Part shown: positions 8,689 through 18,400 of the stretch, one piece after another
Numbering within the stretch: position 1 is the first letter of the stretch
Layout of the letters: every line of letters begins with the position of its first letter
Assembly: GCF_001544695.2 (NCBI RefSeq)
Contig: NZ_FCOM02000028.1
Span: 32,571-96,570 of the forward strand
Direction of reading: 5' to 3'
Origin: Caballeronia arvi
GTDB lineage: Bacteria > Pseudomonadota > Gammaproteobacteria > Burkholderiales > Burkholderiaceae
DNA: 64,000 nt
The notes under the pieces: model-generated
The model's database searches: none
The model's input: only the letters and a program-made list of their open reading frames with translations
What the model was told of the DNA's origin: nothing
Translations under genes and position numbers: made by a program

Positions 8689-9522
8689 TCAGAACCGGAA
8701 AGACACGTTGACGCTCGGCCCATTGAAACGCAGCGTCTGTACGAGCTGATCGCCGGAACCGTAGAAGGCGAGATACCGGTAAGTCAAACTGACTTCACCC
8801 CAACGGGCGCCGTAGCCGATGCCACCGGACGCCTGCCAGGTAAAGCGGGAAGTTCCGGTGCCGATGTCCAGATAGAACGGCACGTACCAACTGCCATCGC
8901 CGGTGAGGGACACGCGCCCGCGCACGCCGGCGAAGCCGTCGAATATGTTCTGGTTTTCGGATGCATGGATCTCCGGATTCAAACTGAGGCCGCTGTTCAG
9001 ACTCGCAGAAGAAGACGCATCGAGGGCGGCGCTTACGCGGAGATAGCGGATGCCTATGATCGCGTCCACGCTCGCCCGTGTCAGAGACGCTATGGTGTAT
9101 CCGCCACCCAGCTGAACCAGCGTTCCCCGCAGGCTGGTCTCGAAGTCTCGCTGCGTCGTCCCGGTGCCGAAGACGCCGTCCGTCGCGTTGACCGAGCTTT
9201 CGTGCCGTCCGAATTTCAGATAGATGGTGTCCGCGAACAGGCTCCAGGGACCCTTTCGCGCCTCACCTTGCAGCATCAATGCAAATTTCAGATGCTCCAG
9301 GTAGTTGTACGGTCCGGTCGAAGCGTCGGCTCCTCCTCCGGGGAGGGTGAATCGGAGGGAGCCGCCTACGCTCGGTAACCACAGATACGGAGTGACGGCG
9401 AACTGCCAATGATCGTTCGCATTGGCCGAGCCGGGCGGCTCATCGGCTAGCGCTCTGGTTGCTATCAGAGTGGCAAACAGAGCGGTAAGCAGAGCGGTGG
9501 CCATTTCCTTGCTGAATTTCAT
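8689..9522 (-). CDS. Outer-membrane beta-barrel protein, last gene of adhesin export operon
   Basis: This 277-residue protein starts with a Sec signal peptide (hydrophobic core ALLTALFATLIATRA, likely cleavage after ALA before DEPP). It continues as alternating-hydrophobicity beta strands and ends in a terminal phenylalanine (VNVSFRF), the usual signal for outer-membrane insertion. It starts 27 bases below the M50 protease gene and shares its direction, so it is probably the last member of the operon. I do not recognise a characterised homologue. Its place at the end of an export operon suggests an outer-membrane accessory role, for example holding or stabilising the giant adhesin, but this is inference. 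The gene is convergent with the TctA-like permease. Confidence 0.8.
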   Translation of the reverse strand: MKFSKEMATALLTALFATLIATRALADEPPGSANANDHWQFAVTPYLWLPSVGGSLRFTLPGGGADASTGPYNYLEHLKFALMLQGEARKGPWSLFADTIYLKFGRHESSVNATDGVFGTGTTQRDFETSLRGTLVQLGGGYTIASLTRASVDAIIGIRYLRVSAALDASSSASLNSGLSLNPEIHASENQNIFDGFAGVRGRVSLTGDGSWYVPFYLDIGTGTSRFTWQASGGIGYGARWGEVSLTYRYLAFYGSGDQLVQTLRFNGPSVNVSFRF

Positions 9523-9549
9523 GGTAGGCGTCCTGCTGGCAGTCGTTTG

Positions 9550-11643
9550 TCAAAAGCCGCTCTGGCGAATCAGCGCGCCGATCAGATGCGTTCCGCCTTC
9601 GATCAGCAGGCTGCGCCGCGCGCCGTCGATCTGGAGTTGGCCGCGCGTTTCCCACAGACCCGGCGGCGGCCCGTCGAGTTGCACGAGCACATGAAAGAGC
9701 GCCGGATTGGGCGTCAGCGCGTCGCGCTCCGTGGACACGGTGAGCGGCCCTTTGTAACGCGACGCCAGCATCGGATGATCGAGTTGCCGCACGCGCGTGG
9801 TGTCGATGGCGAGCACGTGCCCGTGTATCGGCGCGATCTGCCCGATGGGATAGAAGCGCGCCGCGTCGCCCACCGCGATGCGCTGCACCGCATCCTGCCG
9901 CACGTAGGCGTCCGCCTGCCAGTTGCGCGGATCGATCAGCACGCCCACGGCGACCTTCGGATTGATCCATTGCCCGGCGCGCCATTGCGGATCGACATCC
10001 ATCCAGCGGCCCGCAAACGGCGCACGCAATCCCAGCCGCGCGATCTCCGAATGCGCCGCCGCCGCCTCGCCGTACTCTACTCGCAGCCGCTCGCGCACGG
10101 AAGTCTCCTGGTCGAGGCCGTTCGCATCGGCGATCAGGCCCGCGAGGCGCGCCTCGTAACCGCGAATGCCCGCTTCGCTGCGGCGCATCTGCGCGGCGAT
10201 GTCGGGTTCGTCCATCTCCATCAGGATGTCATCGGGCTGAACCGCGCCGGCTGGATGGATCGTCCGGATGCGCGCGGGAAACGGCACGAATACGCGCAGC
10301 GTGCGCTCGGCGCGCGCGACACCTTCCGCGTGTATCTGCATGCGCCATGGTAGCGCCAGCAGCAGCAACGCGAGCGCGACGAAGGCGCCGATCGCCAGCC
10401 GCCGTCCGCGCCGCACGCGCTTGCGGTTCGCCCACCAGTAGCCGAGTTCGCGCCACACCGGCAGCACGATGAACCAGCTCACCTCGACGACGAACAGCGC
10501 GATACCGAGCAGCTTGAAGAAGAATAGATACACGGTCACCGCGATGCCCAGAAAGAGCACGAGCCGATAGAGCCAGGTCACGAACTCGAAGGCGACGAGC
10601 AAGCGCCGCCGTGTCGCGCCGAAGGCCTCGGGCCACGGATCATCGAGGCCGAGCAGCGTACGCCGGAGCGCGACGCGCGCCAGCGCCGACGCCCGGAAGT
10701 GCAGATTCGGAAAGTCGAGCAGATCCGACAGGATGAAGTAGCCGTCGAAGCGCATGAACGGGCTGGCGTTCAGCGCGAGCGAGAGCACCCAGCTCGTCGT
10801 CGCGAGATAGAGCAGCGCGTTGCGCAGCGGCCCGGCGTCGCACAACGCCCAGGCGAGCGTCGCGAGACCCGCGAGCGACAGTTCGCACAGAATCCCCGCC
10901 GACGCGATGGCGAGCCGCTCGCGTGCGCGTCTGAGCTTCCAGCTTTCGCCCGTGTCGGTATAGAGCATCGGCCAGAGCACGACGAACGCCACGCCCATGT
11001 GCGCGACCTTCAGGCCGAGGCGCGTCGCGACGATCGCATGCGCGAGTTCATGCAGCGTCTTCGCGACGATGAGCGCGAGCGCGAAGCTCAGCAGACCGTC
11101 GAACGAAAACGATTCGACGACGGCCTTCGTGAACACATCCCATTGCTGCAGCACGAGCACGATGCCGGTGAGACTCGCGAGCGCGATGACGGCCGGTGTG
11201 ACGGGTGTGAACAGCCAGTCGAGACGCTTCGCGACGAACGCGAGCGCGCGCTGCGGCCGCACGAGCGGAATGCGGAAGAACAGGTAATGATGCAGCCACC
11301 AGCGCCACGTGAGCCAGTGCGCGCGATGCGCGTGGCGCAGGCGGTCCAGTGATTCCGGACTCGGCTTCAGCAGTCCGTGCCGTTCGAGAAAGGCGCGAAA
11401 CGCGACGATCTGCTCGATCACCGGCCTGAGCGCGGTTTCATCCGCGATCTCGCTGCAGATCTGCGCGGGCGGCTTGTCCCAGCGCAGCAGGCATTCGAAT
11501 TCCAGCCAGCCGATGCGATAGAAGCGATTCACGACGATGTCCTGAATCACCCAGGCGGGCTCGCCGTCCCTGCCCGGCGACGCTTCGCAAAGCCGCAGAT
11601 CGTCGCGCAGTGCGGGCGCGGGGTGGTCGGTGTCGGCTGGCAT
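9550..11643 (-). CDS. Membrane M50 (site-2) metalloprotease with HlyD-like C-terminal half
   Basis: This 697-residue protein combines three parts. Residues ~1-110 form a soluble domain with a PqqD-like look. Residues ~130-450 are a polytopic membrane region carrying the zinc protease motif HELAH (His198, Glu199, His202) and a second metal-ligand motif FDGY (Asp300), both intact. Residues ~470-697 follow a final transmembrane helix and resemble a HlyD adaptor, with a beta-barrel/lipoyl core. The start ATG overlaps the stop of the upstream HlyD gene. The operon contains TolC and HlyD genes but no ABC ATPase, so this protein occupies the slot of the inner-membrane component. It may cleave or energise export of the adhesin or release it from the membrane; which of these is unknown. 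The long N-terminal extension possible up to 11880 overlaps the previous gene and was discarded. Confidence 0.88.
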   Translation of the reverse strand: MPADTDHPAPALRDDLRLCEASPGRDGEPAWVIQDIVVNRFYRIGWLEFECLLRWDKPPAQICSEIADETALRPVIEQIVAFRAFLERHGLLKPSPESLDRLRHAHRAHWLTWRWWLHHYLFFRIPLVRPQRALAFVAKRLDWLFTPVTPAVIALASLTGIVLVLQQWDVFTKAVVESFSFDGLLSFALALIVAKTLHELAHAIVATRLGLKVAHMGVAFVVLWPMLYTDTGESWKLRRARERLAIASAGILCELSLAGLATLAWALCDAGPLRNALLYLATTSWVLSLALNASPFMRFDGYFILSDLLDFPNLHFRASALARVALRRTLLGLDDPWPEAFGATRRRLLVAFEFVTWLYRLVLFLGIAVTVYLFFFKLLGIALFVVEVSWFIVLPVWRELGYWWANRKRVRRGRRLAIGAFVALALLLLALPWRMQIHAEGVARAERTLRVFVPFPARIRTIHPAGAVQPDDILMEMDEPDIAAQMRRSEAGIRGYEARLAGLIADANGLDQETSVRERLRVEYGEAAAAHSEIARLGLRAPFAGRWMDVDPQWRAGQWINPKVAVGVLIDPRNWQADAYVRQDAVQRIAVGDAARFYPIGQIAPIHGHVLAIDTTRVRQLDHPMLASRYKGPLTVSTERDALTPNPALFHVLVQLDGPPPGLWETRGQLQIDGARRSLLIEGGTHLIGALIRQSGF

Positions 11644-12992
11644 CACAGGCCCGTCCACGCGCGCAGCGCCGCGAGCGGTCGGCGCAGCAGATAGTACGCG
11701 AGGCTCACCGGCTTGCCATAGAGCTTCGCGGTGCCGTGCAGGCCGAGCCGCGCGTGCTCGCGTTCGCCGGCGGCATCGTCGACGCTCGCGAGCAGGCGGT
11801 ACGCGACGATGTCGTCTTCGGTCGGCCGGGCTTCGTAGCTCGTCTCCACGATGCGCCCATGCAGCGGCGCGAGCGGCCACGCGGTCAGATAGAGCGTGAC
11901 CTCATCGCCGGCGTCGAGCGCGATCGCGTCGGCGACGGCGAGATGCACCAGGATCGCGGGCTTGCCCGGATCGGCGAGTTGCAGGATGCGCTCGCCCGTG
12001 ACGACCGGTTTGCCGATCCAGTCGTTCGGATCGCTGAACACGGCCACGCCGTTTTCCGGCGCGAAGACGCGCGTGCGCTGCAACTGTGCCGTCACCGCCG
12101 CCAGTTCGGCGCGGCGCTGTTCCGCGACGCCGTTGAGCACTGTCAGCTCGTTCTTGCTCTGCACGTTGTCGAAGGCGCGCTGGCTCGCGGCCGTCAGTTC
12201 CGCATCGGCGACGGCGACCTGTCGACGCAACACGTCGACGCGGCTTCGCAGCGAGGTTTCATCGAGCGAGAAGAGCAGCGCGCCCGCGTTCACGCGCTGA
12301 TTCGGACTCACCGCGAGCGAAGCGATGACGCCATCGATCGGCGAGCTGACGATGCGCGCGTTGCTCGACACGATTTCGGCGGGCGCGAGCACCGTCTGGC
12401 GCACGGGCACGAACAGCAGCAGCGCGACGAGAGCGCACGCGATCAGCACCTGCCGCCGCGACGGGCGCCAGCCGAAGCGCCAGTTGCGCCGCGCCAGCGC
12501 CCACCAGCAATAGCCCCAAGTCTTGACCACGCCGCGCAGCACGGTCGCGAAGGCTTCGCCGGGCGGATCGTCGAGCAGCACGAGCAGGAGCGCGAGCCGC
12601 CTGCCGTCGGGCGCGTGAACCGGCACGCACCAGACGCCCGCGGGCCACCATTCGGCCCAGCCTTCGGCGATGTCGGCGGGCGGCTCGACGGCATCGCGTG
12701 CGAGCCAGCGCGGCGTCTGTGAATCGAGTTGCGCCGCGACCCAGGCGCTCGCGCGGTTCAGCCAGACGAGATAGGGCGAATCCTCGTCCGGCAGCGCGAG
12801 GCCGGAGACGCACAGCAGTTCGCGCCGCCGGCCGTGCTCGGCGAACACGAGCGCCTGACGAAAGGCCTGCACGGCGTGCAGGTCGTTGGCCATCGTGAAC
12901 GCGAGCGCGTCGATCGACTCGGCGGCCATCGCGCGCTCGCGCAGCGCGTCGAGATACATCAGGAGCGGCGCGGGCGGAAAAGGCTCGTTCAT
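11643..12992 (-). CDS. HlyD-family adaptor with cytoplasmic GAF-like N-terminal domain
   Basis: This 449-residue inner-membrane protein has a soluble N-terminal domain of about 165 residues preceding a single transmembrane helix (VLIACALVALLLFVPV, about 184-199). Its alternating alpha/beta pattern resembles a GAF sensor domain. The periplasmic part has the membrane-fusion-protein order: lipoyl half (SSPIDGVIASLAVSPNQRV), coiled-coil hairpin, second lipoyl half, beta barrel. It would connect the inner-membrane complex to the TolC-like channel. The cytoplasmic sensor-like domain is unusual for a type I adaptor and might gate export. The gene lies 10 bases after the small adaptor gene and overlaps the M50 gene by ATGA. 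Confidence 0.87.
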   Translation of the reverse strand: MNEPFPPAPLLMYLDALRERAMAAESIDALAFTMANDLHAVQAFRQALVFAEHGRRRELLCVSGLALPDEDSPYLVWLNRASAWVAAQLDSQTPRWLARDAVEPPADIAEGWAEWWPAGVWCVPVHAPDGRRLALLLVLLDDPPGEAFATVLRGVVKTWGYCWWALARRNWRFGWRPSRRQVLIACALVALLLFVPVRQTVLAPAEIVSSNARIVSSPIDGVIASLAVSPNQRVNAGALLFSLDETSLRSRVDVLRRQVAVADAELTAASQRAFDNVQSKNELTVLNGVAEQRRAELAAVTAQLQRTRVFAPENGVAVFSDPNDWIGKPVVTGERILQLADPGKPAILVHLAVADAIALDAGDEVTLYLTAWPLAPLHGRIVETSYEARPTEDDIVAYRLLASVDDAAGEREHARLGLHGTAKLYGKPVSLAYYLLRRPLAALRAWTGL

Positions 12993-13002
12993 CGCGGCGC
13001 GC

Positions 13003-13788
13003 TTAAGGGTTGCCCGCGATGCGCGCGACGCCGCTCATGCCCGGCACGAGATCCTGCGGCCCGCCGTCGAGCTGCGCTTCCAGTTCGACCGTCTGCGCGA
13101 CGGCATCGACGCGCGCGTTGACCGCGCTCACATGCGCGGGATAGGTCTTGCCGGTTTCGTGAATCGTGATGTCGATACGGCTGCCCGCGCGCAGCTTGAC
13201 GAGCATCGCCGAAGGCACGTTCAGACGCACCTTGAGCGCGCCGTCGCCGACCAGATCGACGATCGGCGTGCCCGCGCTCACGGTCTGATAGGGCTTCACG
13301 TACACCTTGGCGATGCGCCCGCTGAAGGGCGCGACGACCTGGCAGTAGCCGAGCTGCGCCTTCGCGAGCGAGAGCGCGCCTTTGGCTTTTTCGACATCGG
13401 TGGACGCCATCGCCACTTCTATGTCGCCTGCCGCTTTCAGCTCGCGCAGGCTGCGCTTGGCGACGAGATTCTGGTTCGCCATGCTGAGTTCCGCCTTCGC
13501 GACATTCGCGCGCGCCTGCACTTCGGCGCAATTCATCTGCGCGATCACGGCGCTCTTGGCGATCGGCTTGCCGAGCGACGCGCGCAGATCGACGACCGTG
13601 CCGTTCATCTCGCTCGACAGCGTCGTTTCGAGATTGGGCGCGAGCAGCACGCGGATCGCAGTGGGGTCGTCAGGGGCGCTGGCGCTGTTGTCGCCGCTGG
13701 CGGGCTTCGCGGCGTGCGCAGGCGCGAGCGCGAGCATCGACAGAAGGGCGGCGAGACGCGAACGGGCCTTAGCGCAACGAAGTGACAT
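13003..13788 (-). CDS. Periplasmic adaptor protein (HlyD/RND-MFP type), short
   Basis: This 261-residue protein carries a Sec signal peptide (LAALLSMLALAPAHA, cleavage before AKP). After it come a lipoyl/coiled-coil/lipoyl arrangement (MNGTVVDLRASLGKPI, then a helical hairpin, then VVAPFSGRIAKVYVKPYQTV) and a beta-barrel domain ending VPGMSGVARIAG. It is thus a soluble periplasmic adaptor rather than a membrane-anchored HlyD. It overlaps the end of the TolC-like gene by 20 bases and is followed after 10 bases by the larger HlyD gene, a tight operon arrangement. Two adaptors of different topology in one export operon is atypical; they may stack or act at different stages. Confidence 0.88.
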   Translation of the reverse strand: MSLRCAKARSRLAALLSMLALAPAHAAKPASGDNSASAPDDPTAIRVLLAPNLETTLSSEMNGTVVDLRASLGKPIAKSAVIAQMNCAEVQARANVAKAELSMANQNLVAKRSLRELKAAGDIEVAMASTDVEKAKGALSLAKAQLGYCQVVAPFSGRIAKVYVKPYQTVSAGTPIVDLVGDGALKVRLNVPSAMLVKLRAGSRIDITIHETGKTYPAHVSAVNARVDAVAQTVELEAQLDGGPQDLVPGMSGVARIAGNP

Positions 13789-15412
13789 CGCTCGCTCCGG
13801 CAGGTCGTGCGACAGGTGCTTGCGGTGCGGCGGCGGGTGGGGCAGGCGTGGCAGGCGGGAGCGGCTGCCCTTGCCCGAACGGCGCGAGCGGCGCCGCCGA
13901 ATCCGGGGCGGGCAGCCTCGGCAGATACGCCTCTTGCCGCGCCATCGTGCGCCTGATTTCGAGCGCGAGCGTATCGACGTCGTCCTTCGCGATTGCCTCG
14001 GGCATCACGTCGTAACCGAGCGAGTTGTAGAGCCGGCCCCAGGCCGCCTGGCAATCGGAATAGGCGGCCTCGCGCAGATAGCGCGACAGCAGGTAGCGTC
14101 CCTCCGCGCGTATGACTTCCAGTTCGGAGCCGAGTGTGACGGTGCGCGCGGCGTTGGCGTAATCGAGCAGATCGTGATCGACGCGCAGGCTGTTGTCGGC
14201 GAAATCGAGCTCCTGAAGCGCAAGCTGATAACGCAGCGAGCCGATTCGCACCTGCGTGAGAATCGCCATCGACAGCGCCATGCGCCGCGCGTTGTCGGTC
14301 TGTTCCTGCGAGCTTTGCTGCGCGTTCAGCGCGGGCAGTTGCAGCAGCCGGAACAGGTTCAGCGAGACCCGCACGCCGATCGCGGCCCAGTAGTTGTTGT
14401 AGAGATAGGCGTTGGAGTCGTAGTTCACGTTCATGTCGATGCCGATGTTCGGCCACAACTGCGCCTTGGCGATCTTGATGTCGTTCTCGTTGACGCGCTT
14501 GCGATACCACTCTTCCATGATTTCCGGCCGGTTCTGCAGCGCGATGAGTTCGAGCGTCGCTTGCGGCGCGGTCAGCGGTGGCAGCGCGCCTTCGCCCGTA
14601 TCGGCGAGCACGAGCGGCAAGCCGGGCGGCAGCGACATCAGCGCGACCAGTTCGGCCTGCGCGAACTCCAGATCCTGCCTGCGCACGGTCAGCAGCGAAA
14701 TGGCGTCGAGCAGCGCGCGCTGGTACGCGAGCACGTCCTGACGCGGCATGAGACCGCGGTCCTGCGCCTCGTGCGCGGTGCGCAGCGCGGCCTGTGTGCG
14801 CTCGATCAACTGATCGACTTCGGGCTTCAGCCGTTGCGCGGACAGCGCGCGCCAGTACGCGTTGCGCACGTCCTGCAGGACGTTCTGCGCGACCTTGCGG
14901 CGCCGTTCCTCGGCCATGAGCATCTGATCGGACAACTGCTGCGTGCGGTAATAGGCCATGCCGAAATCGATCAAATTCCACGTCATGCCCAGCTCCGCCA
15001 CCTTGTGATAGCGCTGCTCCGAGGTCGAGGGCCGCAGGCTCACCTGGCCGTCCTCGATGCCGATCGACGTGCCGCCCGAGTCGTTGCTGCGATCCGAGTA
15101 GCCCGCCGACGCGACGAGCTGCGGCAGGAGCGCATTGGTCGAGACATCGCGCAGGTTGGAGGCGAGCGCGGCTTCCATCAGCTTGAGCCGGTAATCGAGG
15201 TTGTACTTCAGCGCGCGCGCCGCCGCCTGATAGAACGTGATCGGGCCATTGACGGGTTCCTGCGCTTCATACATCGAAAGTTGGTCGGTGACGACGCGGT
15301 CGCGAATCTGGTCGGTCGTCACAGGCTGCGGCTGGAGGGACGAGCAGCCCGCGAGGATGAACAGCGCGCAGGCTGCGGCGGCTCCGGGCAGATGCGCTTG
15401 ATGTCGTGGCAT
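13769..15412 (-). CDS. TolC-family outer-membrane efflux lipoprotein
   Basis: This 547-residue protein has a lipoprotein signal (hydrophobic ALFILAGC with lipobox Cys about residue 22). It contains the repeated OEP helical hairpins of TolC proteins, for example the paired RVSLNLFRLLQLPA and equivalent region in each half. The C-terminus is proline/alanine rich (residues ~500-547), an extension beyond the core. It would form the outer-membrane channel for the adhesin. It begins 22 bases after the stop of the adhesin gene, so substrate and channel are transcribed together. CusC/OprM-type efflux proteins share the lipoprotein character; operon context is what argues for protein export here. Confidence 0.9.
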   Translation of the reverse strand: MPRHQAHLPGAAAACALFILAGCSSLQPQPVTTDQIRDRVVTDQLSMYEAQEPVNGPITFYQAAARALKYNLDYRLKLMEAALASNLRDVSTNALLPQLVASAGYSDRSNDSGGTSIGIEDGQVSLRPSTSEQRYHKVAELGMTWNLIDFGMAYYRTQQLSDQMLMAEERRRKVAQNVLQDVRNAYWRALSAQRLKPEVDQLIERTQAALRTAHEAQDRGLMPRQDVLAYQRALLDAISLLTVRRQDLEFAQAELVALMSLPPGLPLVLADTGEGALPPLTAPQATLELIALQNRPEIMEEWYRKRVNENDIKIAKAQLWPNIGIDMNVNYDSNAYLYNNYWAAIGVRVSLNLFRLLQLPALNAQQSSQEQTDNARRMALSMAILTQVRIGSLRYQLALQELDFADNSLRVDHDLLDYANAARTVTLGSELEVIRAEGRYLLSRYLREAAYSDCQAAWGRLYNSLGYDVMPEAIAKDDVDTLALEIRRTMARQEAYLPRLPAPDSAAPLAPFGQGQPLPPATPAPPAAAPQAPVARPAGASDVTSLR

Positions 15413-15434
15413 GGCGCGAATCCTCGTTCGAGTG

Positions 15435-18400
15435 CTAACGGCCGGCGGGGTCGCCGCGCATGGCGGGCAGCTTGCGTGCCGCTTTATGCAATTGCGAAGT
15501 GAAGCCTTCGGCAGTCTTCGATGCCTCCTTCTCGACGGGCGGATGCATACCCTCGGTCAGATGGCGCGGGAGCGCGGCGAACACCGATGGATCGGCGAGC
15601 AGGCCGTCCGCATCGAGACTCACGCGGCCGTGCCGGCCGAAGATCCACGCGTGATCGAACGTGCTTGCGATCTGGCTGTCGCGGACCGCCCGGCCGACGA
15701 ACTGCCCCGGCACGAGCGTGGGCGGCGTGCTCGACACGAACGCGGCGCCGGAACGTTCGAGCGGCCAGTCGACCTGACTGCCGTCCGCCTCGCGCGAAAG
15801 CTGGGTGGCCCGCAGCGCATCGGCTTCGACCACGGGCGTCACGAACACGACCGGAACGAACCGTTGCGCCGGCTGCGGGGCGGTGGTCCACGCGAGCGCC
15901 TCGCCCCAGTGCGGACCTTCGCCCGACGGCGGAATGTAGGGTGACGAAATGTCGAGGCGAACGTTCAGATTGGCTTGCGCGGTCGCGCCCGCCGTGTCGC
16001 GGACCGTGTAGGTGAACACATCCTGAAGCACCTGACCCAGGCCCGCGGCCGCGAGCACCTGCGGATTCGTCAGGTCGATCGAATAGCGGTAGCTGCCGTC
16101 CGCGTTCAGGTCGAGCGTGCCGTAGCGGCCCGCGAGCGCCTGCCCGGGCGTCGTCGCGGCGCCGCCTTGCGCCGCTACGCCGGTCACGCTGAGACGATCG
16201 TTCGCGTCGACGTCGCCATCGTTGGGAAGCACGTTGCCGCTCGTCTGCGGCGCGGGCGTCTGGTCGCTCGCAACGGCGTTGTCGTCATGCGCGACGGGTG
16301 CGTCGTCCGCGCCGTGAATCGTGATGCGCAGGCTCGCCTGCGAGGCCGCACCCGCGGTGTCGCGCATGCGATACGTGAACGTCTCGGCGAGCGTCTCGCC
16401 GTTCGTGCGCAGCGCCTGCACGGCGGCGTTGTCGTTGTCGACGACATAGCGGTAGCTGCCGTCCGCGTTCACCACGAGCGTGCCGTAACGTCCCGCGAGC
16501 GCCGTCGCCGCGCTTGCGCTCGCGCCCGTTTCGCTGGCGATCCCGACGACCTGCTTCGTTTCGCCGTTGGCGGCGCTGTCGATGTCGGTGTCGTTGGCGA
16601 GCACGTTGCCGTTCGCATCGCGCCCCGGCGTGCCGTTGGCGACGCCGCCCGCTTCGAGCCCGTCGGCGGCATCGTCATGCGCGACGGGCGTGTCGTTGCG
16701 GCCGTCGATGGTGACGCGCAATTGCGCCGTGCCTTGCGCGCCCAGAAAATCCTCGACGGCGTAGGTGAAGACATCCTGCAAGGTCTGGCCGCTCGCGCGC
16801 AGCGCCTGCACTTCAGCCGACGCGTTGTCGACGGTGTAGTGCCAGGCGCCGTCGGCATTCATCGTCAGGACGCCGTATAGACCCCGCAACGGCGCGCCGG
16901 CCGTGACGGGCGCACCGTCGCCGCTCTGCACGGTGCTGACGTGCATGGCGTCGCCGTCGGCGTCCGTGTCGTTGGCGAGCACGTTACCGGTCGGATCGAC
17001 GCCGGGCGTCGCGTTGTTCAGGCCGCCCGCCTCGACGGCGGTCGCTGTGTCGTCGCGGGGAACGGGCGCATCGTTGCGTCCGCGCACGACGATCGTGAGT
17101 TGTCCCTGATCGGTGAGGTCGTTGCGGTCGCGCACCTGATACGTGAAGACATCGTTGACCGTCTGCAGCGGACCCAGTGCGATGACCACGGGATTCGTCG
17201 TGTCCACGCGATAGACGTACGTGCCGTTCGCGCCGATGAAGAGCGTGCCGTACTGCCCTTGCAGGACCGTGGCGTCGACCGTGCTGCTGCTGCCCGGCAG
17301 GAGCGTCGTGAGCGGTCCACCCGGTCCGCCTGGTCCATTCGGGCCGACGTGCACCGCGTCGCCGGTCAGCGTGTCGGTCTGATCGACGTCGGTATCGTTG
17401 GCGAGCACGTTGCCGGTCGCGTCGAAGGGACGGCCATTGCCGTTGTTCGCCGCGGCGATGGCGAAATCGTCGTGCGCGACGGGCGCGTCGAAGGCCCCGG
17501 CGATCTGCACCGTGATCTGCGCCGTGTCGCTGGCGCTCGCCGCATCGTGCATGCGGTAGGTGAAGGTTTCCTGCACGCTCTGGCCGAGGATCAGTCGCTG
17601 CACGGCGGGCAGGCTGTTGTCCACGGCGTAACTGTAGGTGCCGTCCGGATTGATCGTGAACGTGCCGTAGACGCCCGTAACAGAGGTCGCACCCGCGACG
17701 GCGATGAAGCTGCCCGGCGTGGCTTCGGCGCCTGCGCGCACGCCATCGACGGTCTTGGTGTCGCCGGCGTCGACATCGGTATCGTTCAGCAGCACGTTGC
17801 CCGCCGGATCGATGCCCGGCGTTTGATTGAGCGTGCCGCCCGCCTCGCGCGCGCCCGCGAGATCGTTCTGCGCGACCGGCGCGTCGTTTTGCCCGGTGAT
17901 CACGATATCGAGTTCGGCCTGCGCGGTCGCGCCGTGCGTATCGGTGACGGTGTAGGTGAAGCGCTCGGTCAGCGTGTCGATCGTGCGGCGCAGCGCCTGC
18001 ACCTGCGCGTTGGCGTTGTCGACGGTGTAATGCCACGCGCCGTCCGCGCCGAGCGTCAGGCTGCCGTATGCGCCCTGGAGCGCCTGGCCCGGTGTGCCCG
18101 CCGTCCCCGTGCCCGCCGCCGCGCCCGTGCGGATCGCGGTGACGGCGAGCGCGTCGCGGTCGGGGTCGCTGTCCGGGTCGCTGTCATTCGTGAGCACGTT
18201 GCCCGACGGATCGACGCCCGGCGTGCCGTTGCTCACGCCGCCGGCTTCCACCGCGCGGCCGATGTCCGTCTGCGGCGTCGGCGCGTCGTTCGCGCCGGTC
18301 ACGGTGATGACGAGCTGCGCCTGATCCGTGAGGCCGCTCGTATCGGCGATCCGGTAGGTGAACGTCTCGGTGAGCGTCGCGCCCGCCGCGAGCGCGCGCA

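Noticed and set aside
11644..11880. N-terminal extension of the M50 protease
   Set aside because: It is out-of-family Arg/Ala-rich sequence overlapping the upstream adaptor gene in another frame; the ATGA overlap at 11643 explains the real start.
15435..15900. Adhesin C-terminus considered as an RTX type I secretion signal
   Set aside because: No GGxGxDxUx nonapeptides or other RTX repeats are present in the last ~165 residues.
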